Part shown: positions 1-9,201 of the stretch, in pieces
Position numbering within the stretch: position 1 is the first letter of the stretch
How the letters are laid out: each line of letters begins with the position of its first letter
Assembly (NCBI RefSeq): GCF_004791585.1
Contig: NZ_SRUU01000032.1
Location: 1 to 64,000, forward strand
Direction: 5' to 3'
DNA length: 64,000 nt
Origin: Mesorhizobium sp. M1C.F.Ca.ET.210.01.1.1
Lineage (GTDB): Bacteria > Pseudomonadota > Alphaproteobacteria > Rhizobiales > Rhizobiaceae
Position numbers and translations under genes: made by a program
Notes under the pieces: model-generated
Database searches by the model: none
Told to the model about the DNA's origin: nothing
Seen by the model: only the letters and a program-made list of their open reading frames with translations

Positions 1-5
1 GTTCA

Positions 6-102
6 GGTTGATGGTTTTACCGGTGGGAAGGGACCGGGCCATGCCACGGCCTGTCCGAAAGGACGACCAGGATCCACTCGGTCTCCTTCCCACTTCAACC
101 AT
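6..102 (+). other. Candidate structured RNA (unidentified)
   Basis: Nested pairing is visible on the + strand. ATGGTT (11-16) pairs with AACCAT (97-102). The 23-36 arm pairs with 79-93 with a single bulge. Inside are a GGCC/GGCC hairpin near 37-50 and a GTCC-GAAA-GGAC hairpin with a GNRA tetraloop (53-64). I do not recognise a known RNA family, and the element may begin before the window. Confidence 0.25.
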
Positions 103-120
103 ACACCGGAACCAACACAC

Positions 121-205
121 AGGATCCTATGGTCTGCGCCGCGTCGCTTCGCTCCTTGCTCCGCCATAGGATGACGAAGCGATGGGCGTCGCTCAATGCG
201 ATCTA
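121..205. repeat. Intergenic palindromic repeat, copy 1
   Basis: The arms CCTATGGTCTGCGCC... and CATAGGATGACGAAGCG are mutually inverted. The same motif recurs in the other orientation at 55030-55115, so this is a dispersed intergenic repeat. It lies just downstream of the GNAT gene. Confidence 0.6.
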
Positions 206-238
206 TCAAGGCAAGCATGGCCATCCATTACCCGGCAA

Positions 239-919
239 CTATCCCTCGCGTCGAACCACCGCCATGTTCAGGGTGGTTCTCAGCCGGAAGCCGATGGACT
301 CATAGAGTCCGACGGCCGCGGCGTTACTGTCATAGGCGTGGAGATAGGGTACCTCGCCCCGCGCCATGATCCGGTTTGCCACGAAGAGCGACAGCAGTCT
401 GGCCAGGCCGCCGCCGCGGAAATCCGGATGCGAGCACACGCCGCTGAGTTCCGAATAGCCGGGCTGCTTCATGCGCTCGCCGGCCATCGCCGCCAGCCTG
501 CCGTCGATCTTCACGCCCCAGAACTCGCCGAGGCTCAAGGCCTCCAGCGTGAACGGGCCGGGCTTGGTGAGCGATGCCAGCGCGAGCATCTCGGCCGCGT
601 CGCCCCGCGCCAGCCGCTGCACGCGCTCGTCGGATACGGCCTGCACCGGCTGCTCGGCGACCATCTGCACCAGGGACGCGGTCGAAACCGGGGCAAGCTC
701 GGCGGGCAGGACGATCGGATCCGTCTGAACCAGGATCGAGCTTTCAAGCGGCGGCAGCAGCCTGCCCAGCGCCCGCAGGCTTTCTGCGTCATCCGCCGCG
801 GTGGCGGCGAAAGGAACGATCGATGGCCGGTACCGCCGGGCGAGGTCGCCGCCTTCGGCGAAGACCCGGTGGCGCGTCGCAAGCGCGCTCCAGATGGGAC
901 GATCGAGAACATGTTTCAT
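239..919 (-). CDS. GNAT family N-acetyltransferase
   Basis: Predicted 226-residue acetyltransferase, probably acting in the cytosol on an unknown amine using acetyl-CoA. The C-terminal half carries the GNAT core: VCSHPDFRGGGLARLL gives the acetyl-CoA-binding loop (FRGGGLA for the usual Q/RxxGxG/A), followed by the late strand with N-AAAVGLYESIGF. The N-terminal half is less conserved, as in FR47-like members. I chose the ATG at 919 because it overlaps the stop of the upstream marR-like gene (ATGA), implying translational coupling; a longer frame to 1027 would run deep into that gene. The substrate is unknown. Being in one transcript with a MarR regulator suggests inducible detoxification, which is inference. 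Confidence 0.85.
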   Translation of the reverse strand: MKHVLDRPIWSALATRHRVFAEGGDLARRYRPSIVPFAATAADDAESLRALGRLLPPLESSILVQTDPIVLPAELAPVSTASLVQMVAEQPVQAVSDERVQRLARGDAAEMLALASLTKPGPFTLEALSLGEFWGVKIDGRLAAMAGERMKQPGYSELSGVCSHPDFRGGGLARLLSLFVANRIMARGEVPYLHAYDSNAAAVGLYESIGFRLRTTLNMAVVRREG

Positions 920-1407
920 GGCGCGGCGACCCTGGCTTTTTCCGCACGACGGTCGAGAGGAGTTGCGGCCAACCGATCCTCGATCGCGGCAAGCTGGCCG
1001 AGGAGAGGCCCTGAGAGGTCGGCGCACAATTGCGCGACCGCATCCTCGATGCGCGGCCAGACGTCTCGCTTCGCGCTGTCGATCAGCCGCCGGCCGCTTC
1101 GCGTGAGGGAGACAATCCTGCGCCGCTGGTCGTCATTCGATTGCGTGACCTCGACCAGGCCCAGCTCGGCGAGCAGCGACACGCTGCGCGTCACGCCCGG
1201 CTGGGCGATACCGAGCGACTGCGCCAGCTCGCCGACCGGCAGCGGCCCCAGCCTGTCAAGCGCGGCGAGCAAGGGATACTGGCTCGATTGGATCCGCACA
1301 TCCAGCCGGTCAAGGACGCGCTGGGTGTCGGCCTGCAGCTGCTCGCCGATGCGCTTCAGCCGGCTGCCGAGGCAGAGAAAGCCGAGGGATCGCAGGATGT
1401 CTTCCAT
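916..1407 (-). CDS. MarR family transcriptional regulator
   Basis: A 163-residue winged-helix regulator. The segment LLAALDRLGPLPVGELAQSLGIAQPGVTRSVSLLAELGLVEV is a typical MarR recognition region, and DDQRRRIVSLT is the wing. The frame is open to 1473, but I place the start at the ATG at 1407 because a well-formed sigma70-like promoter lies at 1438-1466, inside the longer version. It overlaps the GNAT gene by 4 bp, so the two form an operon that the protein may autoregulate. The ligand is unknown. Confidence 0.85.
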   Translation of the reverse strand: MEDILRSLGFLCLGSRLKRIGEQLQADTQRVLDRLDVRIQSSQYPLLAALDRLGPLPVGELAQSLGIAQPGVTRSVSLLAELGLVEVTQSNDDQRRRIVSLTRSGRRLIDSAKRDVWPRIEDAVAQLCADLSGPLLGQLAAIEDRLAATPLDRRAEKARVAAP

Positions 1408-1437
1408 GACCGGCCGCCTGGCTAAAAACCATAACTT

Positions 1438-1466
1438 GATATATAACATTGCATGGAAATTGGCAA
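1438..1466 (-). promoter_or_regulatory. Predicted sigma70-type promoter of the marR-GNAT operon
   Basis: On the minus strand TTGCCA (1461-1466) and TATATC (1438-1443) are separated by exactly 17 bp. The AT-rich stretch contrasts with the GC-rich surroundings. Its position supports the ATG at 1407 as the regulator's start. Confidence 0.6.
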
Positions 1467-1651
1467 CAGACATTCATGCGGTGAGCCGATCTGTGCGGCT
1501 GTGATCGCGGCCGGGCGACATTTCCTCTTCATTCGCGGCCGATAGCATCCTATATGCCGCTGGCGCGACACGACCGACAATCGGTCGCGCCAAGGCGACT
1601 GATTCGAGGCCCGTGGGCTGCGGGTCTTTGTTCATCGGCACGCGGAAGCTC

Positions 1652-2689
1652 ATGCCCTCCCTGCGGATCCATATCGACAGGTTTCTTGAAGGCGCGGCGC
1701 CCAGGGTGCCGCGGCGCGAGCTGACGCATCTCGAGCGGCTGGCGCTGGTCCGGCGGCATGGCGACTTCTCGCTCGCCTACTCCACCGCCGTGCAGCAGAA
1801 GCTGTCCTATTTCAGCGACGGCGACGGCTACATCGCCTTCGGCACCAAGATGAAGCACCATTTCGCCCTCGGCGATCCGGTGGTCGATCCGTCCGAGCGG
1901 CCCGGCTACATCAGGCGCTTCGTCGAGGCTGCAGGCGGTCCCTGGTTCGTGCAGATCGGCGCCGCCACGGCAAAGGTGCTGGCCGAGCTCGGCTACCAGG
2001 TCAATCGGCTGGGCGTCGATACCAGGCTGCAGCTGCCGGCGCATGATTTTTCCGGCAAGCGCAACGAGACCGTGCGCTATTCGGAGCGCTGGCTGGCGAA
2101 GAAGGGCTTCAGCTTCACCGAGGACAGGGCCAACATGCTGCTCGACGAGGTCTCGCGGCTTTCCGAGAACTGGCGCGGCGAGCGCATCGTCAAGCGCTGG
2201 GAAATGGGCTTCCTGAACCGGCCCTTCGCCGACCATCTCGGCTCCGATATGCGCCGCTTCGTCCTGCATGGCCCTGAGGGCGACCTCGTCGCCATCCTCG
2301 ATTTCGATCCGCTGTTCAGAAACGGCAACGTCATCGGCTACACCACCGCCTTCAAGCGCAAGCAGGTCGACGCCACGCCGCATGCCGAGATCGGCCTGAC
2401 CAAGTTCGCCGTCGACCGCTTTCGCGAGGAGGGCATCTCGGTCGTCACGCTGGGCCTGTCGCCGCTGCTCGACATCGAACCCAGCGGCTATGCCGAATCG
2501 AGCTTCTGGCGCGGCGCATTCCAGCGCGCCTACGACTCGCCCTGGGTCAACCGCTCGCGCTTCAACCTGCAGGGCCAGGCCGCCTTCAAGCGCCGCTTCC
2601 ACGGGCAGGAGGAGCCGACCTATGTCGCCTTCCGCAAGGGAACGCTGATGGAGATGCTGGGGCTGCTGCGGCTGATCAAGGCGATTTGA
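1652..2689 (+). CDS. DUF2156 / MprF C-terminal-like protein
   Basis: A 345-residue soluble protein of the DUF2156 type, the GNAT-fold domain found at the C-terminus of lysyl-phosphatidylglycerol synthase (MprF). Recognisable stretches are the early YSTAVQQKLSYFSDGDGYIAFG, the middle LGDPVVDP, and the late C-terminal AFKRRFHGQEEPTYVAFRKG, which is characteristic of the family. There is no membrane-spanning flippase part, so a complete MprF is excluded. Stand-alone members may transfer an aminoacyl group to lipid or other acceptors; the acceptor here is unknown. I prefer the ATG at 1652; the frame extends to a GTG at 1613. It is not in an operon. Confidence 0.8.
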   Translation: MPSLRIHIDRFLEGAAPRVPRRELTHLERLALVRRHGDFSLAYSTAVQQKLSYFSDGDGYIAFGTKMKHHFALGDPVVDPSERPGYIRRFVEAAGGPWFVQIGAATAKVLAELGYQVNRLGVDTRLQLPAHDFSGKRNETVRYSERWLAKKGFSFTEDRANMLLDEVSRLSENWRGERIVKRWEMGFLNRPFADHLGSDMRRFVLHGPEGDLVAILDFDPLFRNGNVIGYTTAFKRKQVDATPHAEIGLTKFAVDRFREEGISVVTLGLSPLLDIEPSGYAESSFWRGAFQRAYDSPWVNRSRFNLQGQAAFKRRFHGQEEPTYVAFRKGTLMEMLGLLRLIKAI

Positions 2690-2749
2690 AGCAGGCTCTT
2701 TTTCCTCTTCTCACCGCGTGGGGCGAGGAACCGCCCCGTCCTCGGCCGC

Positions 2750-3511
2750 TCAATTCCTCAGCCGGTACCCGGTCCTGAAAATCCACGCCACGATCGCGAT
2801 GCAGGCGGCCAGGAACACCAGCGTCATGCCGAGGCTGACGCCGACCGAGACGTCCGCCTTGCCGTAGAAGCTCCAGCGAAAGCCGCTAATCAGGTAGACC
2901 ACCGGGTTGAACAGCGTGATCGTCTTCCAGATGCCGGGCAGCATGTGAATCGAATAGAAGCTGCCGCCGAGGAAGGTGAGCGGCGTGACGATCAAAAGCG
3001 GCACCAGCTGCAGCTGCTCGAAGGTCTTGGCCCAGATGCCGATGATGAAGCCGAACAGGCTGAAGGTCACCGCCGTCAGCACCAGGAAGGCGATCATCCA
3101 GAACGGATGCTCGATCCTGAGCGGCACGAACAGCGCTGCGGTGCCTAGGATGATCAGACCGAGCATGATCGACTTGGTCGCCGCACCGCCGACATAGGCG
3201 ATGATGATCTCGAGATAGGAGACCGGCGCCGACAAAAGCTCATAGATCGAGCCGACGAATTTCGGGAAATAGATGGCGAAGGACGCGTTCGAGATCGACT
3301 GCGTCAGGAGCGACAGCATCATCAGCCCCGGCACGATGAAGGCGCCGTAGCTGATGCCGTCGATCTCGGTGATGCGCGAGCCGATGGCCGAGCCGAAGAC
3401 GACGAAATAGAGCGACGTCGAGATCACCGGCGAGATGATGCTCTGCAGCACCGTGCGGAACGCACGCGCCATCTCCACCCGGTAGATCGCCCATACAGCG
3501 CGCAGGTTCAT
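2750..3511 (-). CDS. ABC-2 type transporter permease
   Basis: A 253-residue inner-membrane permease with about six hydrophobic segments and the ABC-2 signature region near the C-terminus (VTPLTFLGGSFYSIHMLP, then FNPVVYLISGFRWSFYG). The sequence resembles the NodJ/DrrB group of exporters. It is the downstream gene of a two-gene operon: its ATG overlaps the stop of the ATPase gene (ATGA at 3508-3511). Together they should form a homodimeric exporter. The substrate cannot be told from sequence; no nod genes lie nearby, so nodulation-factor export is not implied. Confidence 0.9.
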   Translation of the reverse strand: MNLRAVWAIYRVEMARAFRTVLQSIISPVISTSLYFVVFGSAIGSRITEIDGISYGAFIVPGLMMLSLLTQSISNASFAIYFPKFVGSIYELLSAPVSYLEIIIAYVGGAATKSIMLGLIILGTAALFVPLRIEHPFWMIAFLVLTAVTFSLFGFIIGIWAKTFEQLQLVPLLIVTPLTFLGGSFYSIHMLPGIWKTITLFNPVVYLISGFRWSFYGKADVSVGVSLGMTLVFLAACIAIVAWIFRTGYRLRN

Positions 3512-4434
3512 GGCTCTTGCCTCAGAAGATTGACAAAGATCTCTTCGAGCGAGCTGTTCTTGGTGTCGAGGTCGCGGTACTGGAGGCCGGCGGCCTCGAG
3601 GTCGCGGATCAGCGAGGCGACGCCCGGCCGGTCGCTCTGGTTGTCATAGGTGTAGGTGAGCTGCCCGCCGTCGCTCGACAGCTCCAGCGCGTAGCGCGAC
3701 AGGCCGTCCGGTAACGCCTTGAGCGGGGCGCGCAATTCCAGCGTCATCTGCTTGCGGCCGAGCTTGCGCATCAGCTCGGCCTTGCCTTCGACCAGGATGA
3801 TCTCGCCCTTGTTGATGACGCCGACGCGGTCGGCCATCGCCTCGGCTTCCTCGATGTAATGCGTGGTCAGGATGATGGTGACGCCGTCCTCGCGCAGCCG
3901 CCGCACCATCGCCCACATGTCCTGGCGCAATTCGACGTCGACGCCGGCCGTCGGCTCGTCGAGGAACAGAACGCGCGGCTCGTGCGACAGCGCCTTGGCG
4001 ATCATCAGCCGGCGCTTCATACCGCCGGACAGCGTGATCGCCTTGGCGTCCTTCTTGTCCCACAGCGAGAGGTCGCGCAGCACCTTCTCGACGAAGGCCT
4101 TGTTCGGGGCCTTGCCGAACAGGCCGCGGCTGTAGTTGACCGTCGCCCAGACCGTCTCGAAGGCGTCGATGGTCAGTTCCTGCGGCACCAGCCCGATCAG
4201 GCTGCGCGCGGCGCGGTAGTCCTTGCCGATGTCATGGCCGTCCACGGTGACGCTGCCCGACGAGCGGTTGACGATGCCGCAGACGATCGAGATCAGCGTC
4301 GTCTTGCCGGCGCCGTTCGGCCCGAGCAGCGCGAAGATCTCGCCGCGCTCGATATCGAGATTGATTTCCTTCAGCGCCTTGAAGCCGGTGGCATAGGTCT
4401 TCGTGACACCGGAAATCGATATGATGGATGACAT
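3508..4434 (-). CDS. ABC transporter ATP-binding protein
   Basis: A 308-residue ATPase partner of the adjacent permease. Walker A is GPNGAGKTT (about residue 40), the signature is LSGGMKRR, Walker B is RVLFLDEPTAG, and the switch His sits in LTTHYIEEAE. The C-terminal extension after the ATPase core (ELSSDGGQLTYTYDN... through NSSLEEIFVNL) is the DUF4162-like tail of drug- and lipid-exporting DrrA/NodI-type ATPases. I chose the ATG at 4434 (MSSIISISG); the frame is open to 4605, but those residues match no family. It energises export of an unidentified substrate. Confidence 0.9.
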   Translation of the reverse strand: MSSIISISGVTKTYATGFKALKEINLDIERGEIFALLGPNGAGKTTLISIVCGIVNRSSGSVTVDGHDIGKDYRAARSLIGLVPQELTIDAFETVWATVNYSRGLFGKAPNKAFVEKVLRDLSLWDKKDAKAITLSGGMKRRLMIAKALSHEPRVLFLDEPTAGVDVELRQDMWAMVRRLREDGVTIILTTHYIEEAEAMADRVGVINKGEIILVEGKAELMRKLGRKQMTLELRAPLKALPDGLSRYALELSSDGGQLTYTYDNQSDRPGVASLIRDLEAAGLQYRDLDTKNSSLEEIFVNLLRQEP

Positions 4435-4635
4435 GCTGAAAAACGGCCGGCTGGAAAACGTGACCTGATATAGGTCGGATGGCGTTTTATGCAAACCGGC
4501 AATCGACGCACTTCCTGACAGTTCCGGCCAGGCGCCCCGCCGGCGGCGATGAAAAACCGGGCGGATGGCGACCAATCGTCCGCCGCCCGGCATGGTTTGC
4601 CCCATGCATCGGCGCCCGCCGTTACCCCTGCTTGC

Positions 4636-6392
4636 CTATTTGCGCGAAAAGAGCATCCGATCCAGTGCGCGTTGGCTGCCCGCGACGTAGAATTTGTCGA
4701 ACCACGAGGTTTTCAGCTTGGAGATCGCTTTCGGCTTCTTCAACGTCAGCTTCTTGGGCTGGTCGGCGAGGTCTTCGGCCATCCTTGTGCGGAAGTTCAG
4801 ATGGTCGAACATGCGCAGCGATTCGATCGCAAAGACCGTGGCGACGCGCTGATCCTCGATAACGATCATGTGGTCGCCATTGCCCTTCTCGCCGGATGGC
4901 GCAAAGTTGCTGGAGCCCGCATAGACCTTCGCCGTCGGCTTGTCGAAGTCGACCACCGCGAATTTGTGATGGATGTTGATGCCGCCGCCCCCGGACCACT
5001 CCGTCTTGAAAGGCTCGGGCGCATGGTCGGCCAGATACTTGAAGTCGACCAGTCCGACTTCACCGCTCGGCTTGAGCAACTCCATGCCGCCCTTCCTGTT
5101 GACGACGCCGTAGCTGAACAGCGGCTTCTTCATCAACCGGTCCAGCGCCTTGCGGACCTCCCCGCTTTTGGTCTGGTTCATGAACGCGAAGGAGTAGAAA
5201 ACCGACGAGGTCGCCGCGTCGATTGCCGCGCCCGCCGGGCCCAGCGACAGCTCCGCCTTGGTGTGAGGCGAAAAACACAGGCTGACCGTGGGTTTCCCGG
5301 GCTGCGGGACGGAATGCCAGACCTTGCTCAGCTTCGATGCCTTGAAACTGTCCATGTCGTTGAAGGCGAGCTCGAACATCTGTTGGTACAGGCCGGCGAT
5401 CGTGGCATCGTTGAAGACGAACATGTTGTTCGCCTGGATGTAGAGGCCCCGGTAGGAGAAGTTGGTCGAGCCGCCGAGCACGCGTATGGCCTTGCCGGCC
5501 TGCTTGGCGATGAGCACCTTGTTGTGCTGCAGGCCGTTGAAATGTCCGCGTTTCACACGTCCCGCGCCGGCGCTGGTCAAAAGGCGCTGGGCGCTGACGC
5601 TCTCGGCGCTGCTGGCGATGCCGTGGCCGCTGACCACGCCGGTGTCTTTGTCGGTCGACGTCGAATCGTCGACGATCGCGCGCAGCCTTGGCCCCAGCGC
5701 CTCGAGCGCGGCGACGAAATCCGGCTCGTTGAGGTCGTAGCACAGCGCGTCGACCTCGATGGAAGCGTCCTGTTTCACCCAGTCCAGGAACTCGAACACC
5801 AGCTGATGCGCGCCGAAGCCCAGCCAGTCGTAGATGCCGGTAGGTGCGATGTCATGCTTCTTGTTGACAAAGTCCAGGCCCGCGTCGGCATCCGCCGGGA
5901 TGATGTCGTTGTCGAGCCCCAGCTGCACCTTCTTCGCCTCGAAGGCCTGCGAGGAGGCAAAGTTGGGGTGAAGCCGATGTCGAGGAACCCCTCATAGGTT
6001 ACCGGGTCGAGCGAGATCGGAAGTTCGACCGACGTGCCGCGCACCAGTTTCATGTCTTGCGGCATGTGCATCTTGGTCACCTTGTAGGTGTAGATGCCCT
6101 TGCGCGGCTCCCAGGGAAAATGCACCCATCGAAATGTCTGCAGCGGTGCTTCGGTGGTCGGGAAGGTTCTCTGGCCGTTCACGGCCGCCACGACCGGGAC
6201 ATCGTAGTCGAAGGCGATCCGATTGTGCAGTCGCTTGAACTCGGCGTCGCCCGGCTCCTTGTATTCGACCGCGAATCCGACGAAATCATCCTCCGGATTG
6301 TCGACATCGAAGCCAAGCAGGCACATTTGCTCGCCGCGCCAGAGTTTTAACCGGAATCCATTGCTTTCATCGAAGTTGGAAAACGCGTCCAC
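4636..6392 (-). pseudogene. Phospholipase D-like protein, broken by one frameshift
   Basis: Two overlapping minus-strand frames together encode one protein of about 585 residues. The upstream part starts at GTG 6392 after a GGGGGG ribosome site and reads to FLDIGFTP. It then loses frame at the GGGG run 5965-5968 (minus strand CCCC). Shifting by one base gives NFASSQAFEAKKVQLG and continues into the 430-residue downstream frame. That part holds two HxK-type phospholipase D motifs (QHNKVLIAK...GGSTNFS and HHKFAVVDFD...GSSNF), one of them slightly degenerate. The family hydrolyses phosphodiesters. A missing base in a homopolymer could be real decay or a sequencing error. Confidence 0.8.
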
Positions 6393-6638
6393 GACAAATC
6401 CCCCCACGGTTGCGGCAAGATAAATACGTTATATTGATCTGAAATGACAGTTGGTCCTTCGGCAAGGACGGCGATGGCGGCCTATTGTTTGCCGACTTTA
6501 TTTTGCTGGAGAGCTTGTCTGCTCCAATCATTGTGGAGCTTCGGCGCTGCGACAACGCGCCTCGCGTGACGCCGCGCCGCTTTGACCGATGCGCCGCCGA
6601 GGCCTATCCTCGAAGAATAGCAGCAGCCGGAGTCGCCC

Positions 6639-8000
6639 ATGGACCCGCTCATTCTGTCGCGTATCCAGTTTGGCGCGAATATTTCGTTCCATATCCTGTT
6701 TCCGGCGATCACCATTGCACTTGGCTGGGTGCTGCTATTCTTCAAGCTCCGCTACAACGCGACGGGCGATTCCGCCTGGATGCGCGCCTATTTCACCTGG
6801 GTGAAGGTTTTCGCGCTGTCCTTCGCCATGGGCGTGGTTACCGGCGTCACCATGAGCTTCCAGTTCGGCACCAACTGGCCGGGCTACATGCAGAAGGTCG
6901 GCAACATCGCCGGCCCGTTGCTTGCCTATGAGATCCTCACCGCCTTCTTCCTCGAGGCGGCCTTCCTCGGCATCATGCTGTTCGGCTTCCGCCGCGTCTC
7001 CAACCGCATCCACACGCTGGCAACCGTGCTGGTGGCGGGCGGCACCACGGTGTCGGCCTTCTGGATCATCGCGCTGAACTCGTGGATGCAGACGCCGGCC
7101 GGCTTCGAGATGCGCGATGGGGTGGCGCATGCGCTCGACTGGTGGGCGGTCATCTTCAACCCATCCATGCCCTACCGGCTGGTCCACATGCTGCTCGCCT
7201 CGGGGCTGACGGTCTCCTTCCTGGTCGCCGGCCTGTCCGCGCTGCGCTACCTGGTTGGCGACCGCTCGGAATCGATGTGGAAGGCCCTGCGCACCGGCGT
7301 CTTCACCGCCGCCATCCTGATCCCGATCCAGATCTTCGCCGGCGACCAGCATGGCCTGAACACGCTCGAGCACCAGCCGCAGAAGATCGCCGCCATGGAA
7401 GCCAACTGGAACACCGGCCCCAACGTGCCGCTGGTCCTGTTCGCGCTGCCCGACGAGGCGGCCAAGGAGAACAGGTTCGAACTCGCCATTCCGGACGGCG
7501 CCAGCGTCGTGCTGCGACACTCGACCAGCGGCGTCGTGCCGGGGCTGAACGACTATCCCGGCAACCACCCGCCGGTCTTCCCGGTGTTCTGGGGTTTCCG
7601 CATCATGGTCGGCACCGGCATCCTGATGCTGATCGTCTCCTGGTCGGCCGCGTTCTTCCTCAAGCGCCGCAACAGCCTGCCGAAGCCGCTGGCGCTCATC
7701 ATGGTTCCGATGACGATCTCCGGCTGGGTGGCGACGCTTGCCGGCTGGTACACGACCGAGATCGGCCGCCAGCCCTGGCTGGTCACCGGCGTGCTGAAGA
7801 CGGCGGATGCCGTCGGCCCGGTCGCCGGCAGCCATGTGGCGCTGACTTTAGCCGTCTACCTCATCCTCTATGTGCTCCTCTTGATCGCCTATCTCGGCGT
7901 GCTGGTGCATCTGGCGCTGAAGGCGGCCAAGGATGGCGACGCCTCGCCGCTGCCGGGCGCCATGGATGCAGCCCTTTCACAGCAGGCTGCAGGAGAGTGA
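6639..8000 (+). CDS. cydA: Cytochrome bd-type ubiquinol oxidase subunit I
   Basis: A 453-residue multi-pass membrane protein, the quinol-oxidising subunit of a bd-type terminal oxidase reducing O2 to water. Diagnostic stretches are RIQFGANISFHILFPA (His about residue 18, a heme ligand), the GWYTTEIGRQPW block near residue 370, and conserved Glu residues in the helix around residue 100 (EILTAFFLEAAFLGIM). The periplasmic Q loop is short, as in the cyanide-insensitive CIO subgroup. An RBS-like CGGAG precedes the ATG. cydB begins 4 bp after its stop, so the two are one operon. I saw no FNR/FixK box upstream. Confidence 0.95.
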   Translation: MDPLILSRIQFGANISFHILFPAITIALGWVLLFFKLRYNATGDSAWMRAYFTWVKVFALSFAMGVVTGVTMSFQFGTNWPGYMQKVGNIAGPLLAYEILTAFFLEAAFLGIMLFGFRRVSNRIHTLATVLVAGGTTVSAFWIIALNSWMQTPAGFEMRDGVAHALDWWAVIFNPSMPYRLVHMLLASGLTVSFLVAGLSALRYLVGDRSESMWKALRTGVFTAAILIPIQIFAGDQHGLNTLEHQPQKIAAMEANWNTGPNVPLVLFALPDEAAKENRFELAIPDGASVVLRHSTSGVVPGLNDYPGNHPPVFPVFWGFRIMVGTGILMLIVSWSAAFFLKRRNSLPKPLALIMVPMTISGWVATLAGWYTTEIGRQPWLVTGVLKTADAVGPVAGSHVALTLAVYLILYVLLLIAYLGVLVHLALKAAKDGDASPLPGAMDAALSQQAAGE

Positions 8001-8004
8001 AACG

Positions 8005-9009
8005 ATGAGCTTCGACTGGCCAACCGCGCTCCCGCTGATCTTCGCCGGCCTGATGGGCCTCGCCATCCTGATCTACGTCATCCTCGACGGCTTCGACCTC
8101 GGCATCGGCATCCTGTTCGCTGCCGCCGAAAATGCCGAGCAGGATACGATGATCGCCTCGATCGGCCCGTTCTGGGACGCCAACGAGACCTGGCTGGTGC
8201 TGGCGGTCGGGCTCTTGCTGGTCGCCTTCCCGATGGCGCATGGCACCATCCTCTCCGCGCTCTACCTTCCCGTCTTCGTGCTTCTGGTCGGGCTGATCCT
8301 GCGCGGCGTCGCCTTCGATTTCCGCGCCAAGGTGCCGGCCGGCAAGAAGCAGCGCTGGAACCGCATCTTCTTCATCGGCTCCGCAACCGCCTCGCTGGCG
8401 CAGGGCTATATGCTGGGCGTCTATGTGCTCGGCCTCGATGTCGGCCTCGGCGGCATGGCCTTCGGCGCGCTGGTCGCGCTCTGCCTGTCGGCGGCCTATG
8501 CCGCGATGGGTTCCGCCTGGCTGATCTACAAGACCGAGGGCGACCTGCAGGAGAAGGCTGTGCGCTGGCTGCGGGTCACGCTGGTGCTGACGGCGCTCGG
8601 CATGGTGGCGGTGTCTTTGGCCACGCCCTTCGCCAGCCCGCGCATCTTCGACAAATGGTTCCTCTGGCCGCAGATGCTCTATCTCTCGCCGCTGCCGATC
8701 CTGTCGGCGCTGCTCTTCCTGTGGCTGTGGCGGCAGACCTTCCATCTGCCGCGGCCTGATGACAGCCATGCATTGACGCCGTTCCTGACCTTGGCCGCCA
8801 TCTTCGCGCTCGGCTTCGCCGGCCTCGCCTGGTCGTTCTACCCGTTCGTGGTGCCAGACAGGCTGACGATCTGGCAGGCCGCCTCGGCGCCGGAGAGCCT
8901 CGCCTTCATCCTGGTCGGCACCGTCGTCGTGCTGCCGATCATCATCTTCTATTCCTTCTATGCCTACCGGGTGTTTGGCGGAAAGGCGACGGATCTGAGG
9001 TATGATTGA
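8005..9009 (+). CDS. cydB: Cytochrome bd-type ubiquinol oxidase subunit II
   Basis: A 334-residue membrane subunit partnering CydA. The N-terminal IYVILDGFDLGIGIL motif and the following FWDANETWLVLAVG are hallmarks of CydB, and about eight hydrophobic helices follow. The ATG at 8005 is preceded by AGGAGAGTGAAACG, a strong ribosome-binding site overlapping the end of cydA; an upstream in-frame extension to 7933 lies inside cydA and is rejected. No cydX-like small gene and no cydCD assembly exporter are visible in the window. Confidence 0.95.
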   Translation: MSFDWPTALPLIFAGLMGLAILIYVILDGFDLGIGILFAAAENAEQDTMIASIGPFWDANETWLVLAVGLLLVAFPMAHGTILSALYLPVFVLLVGLILRGVAFDFRAKVPAGKKQRWNRIFFIGSATASLAQGYMLGVYVLGLDVGLGGMAFGALVALCLSAAYAAMGSAWLIYKTEGDLQEKAVRWLRVTLVLTALGMVAVSLATPFASPRIFDKWFLWPQMLYLSPLPILSALLFLWLWRQTFHLPRPDDSHALTPFLTLAAIFALGFAGLAWSFYPFVVPDRLTIWQAASAPESLAFILVGTVVVLPIIIFYSFYAYRVFGGKATDLRYD

Positions 9010-9039
9010 GGGCGCGGCGCTGGTGACGTCGTCTTTCAA

Positions 9040-9179
9040 CCCGTCACTATACGGGGAGAAATGCCCGGCAAGGCAATGAGGGGCAGCGCAAACCTTTCAA
9101 GCAGAGCGGGTGGCAATCCCCAAATGCTGGCGCCGCCCGTCATCCGCCTGCCGGCACCTTCTCCCCGTATAGTGACGGG
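9040..9179. repeat. Inverted-repeat intergenic element
   Basis: The arm CCCGTCACTATACGGGGAGAA (9040-9060) has its exact inverted copy at 9159-9179. The arms enclose about 100 bp with a second partial dyad (gcaatgaggggcagc). It fills the gap between convergent cydB and msrA and may fold into a long stem that acts as a bidirectional terminator. Confidence 0.6.
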
Positions 9180-9201
9180 GAGAAGGCTTTGGATGGCATA
9201 A

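Noticed and set aside
182..1504. Long plus-strand ORF (440 codons) across the GNAT and MarR genes
   Set aside because: It is antisense to two convincing overlapping genes; its translation is Arg/Ala-rich with no recognisable motif, typical of high-GC shadow frames.
2750..4434. Calling the ABC pair nodIJ
   Set aside because: Similarity is to the wider NodIJ/DrrAB exporter group; no other nodulation genes or nod boxes are in the window.
4549..5997. Plus-strand ORF (482 codons) opposite the phospholipase D-like gene
   Set aside because: Antisense to recognisable PLD motifs and rich in Arg/Val/Glu runs.
9040..9179. CRISPR array because of repeated 21-bp motif
   Set aside because: Only two copies in inverted orientation, no regular spacers and no cas genes.
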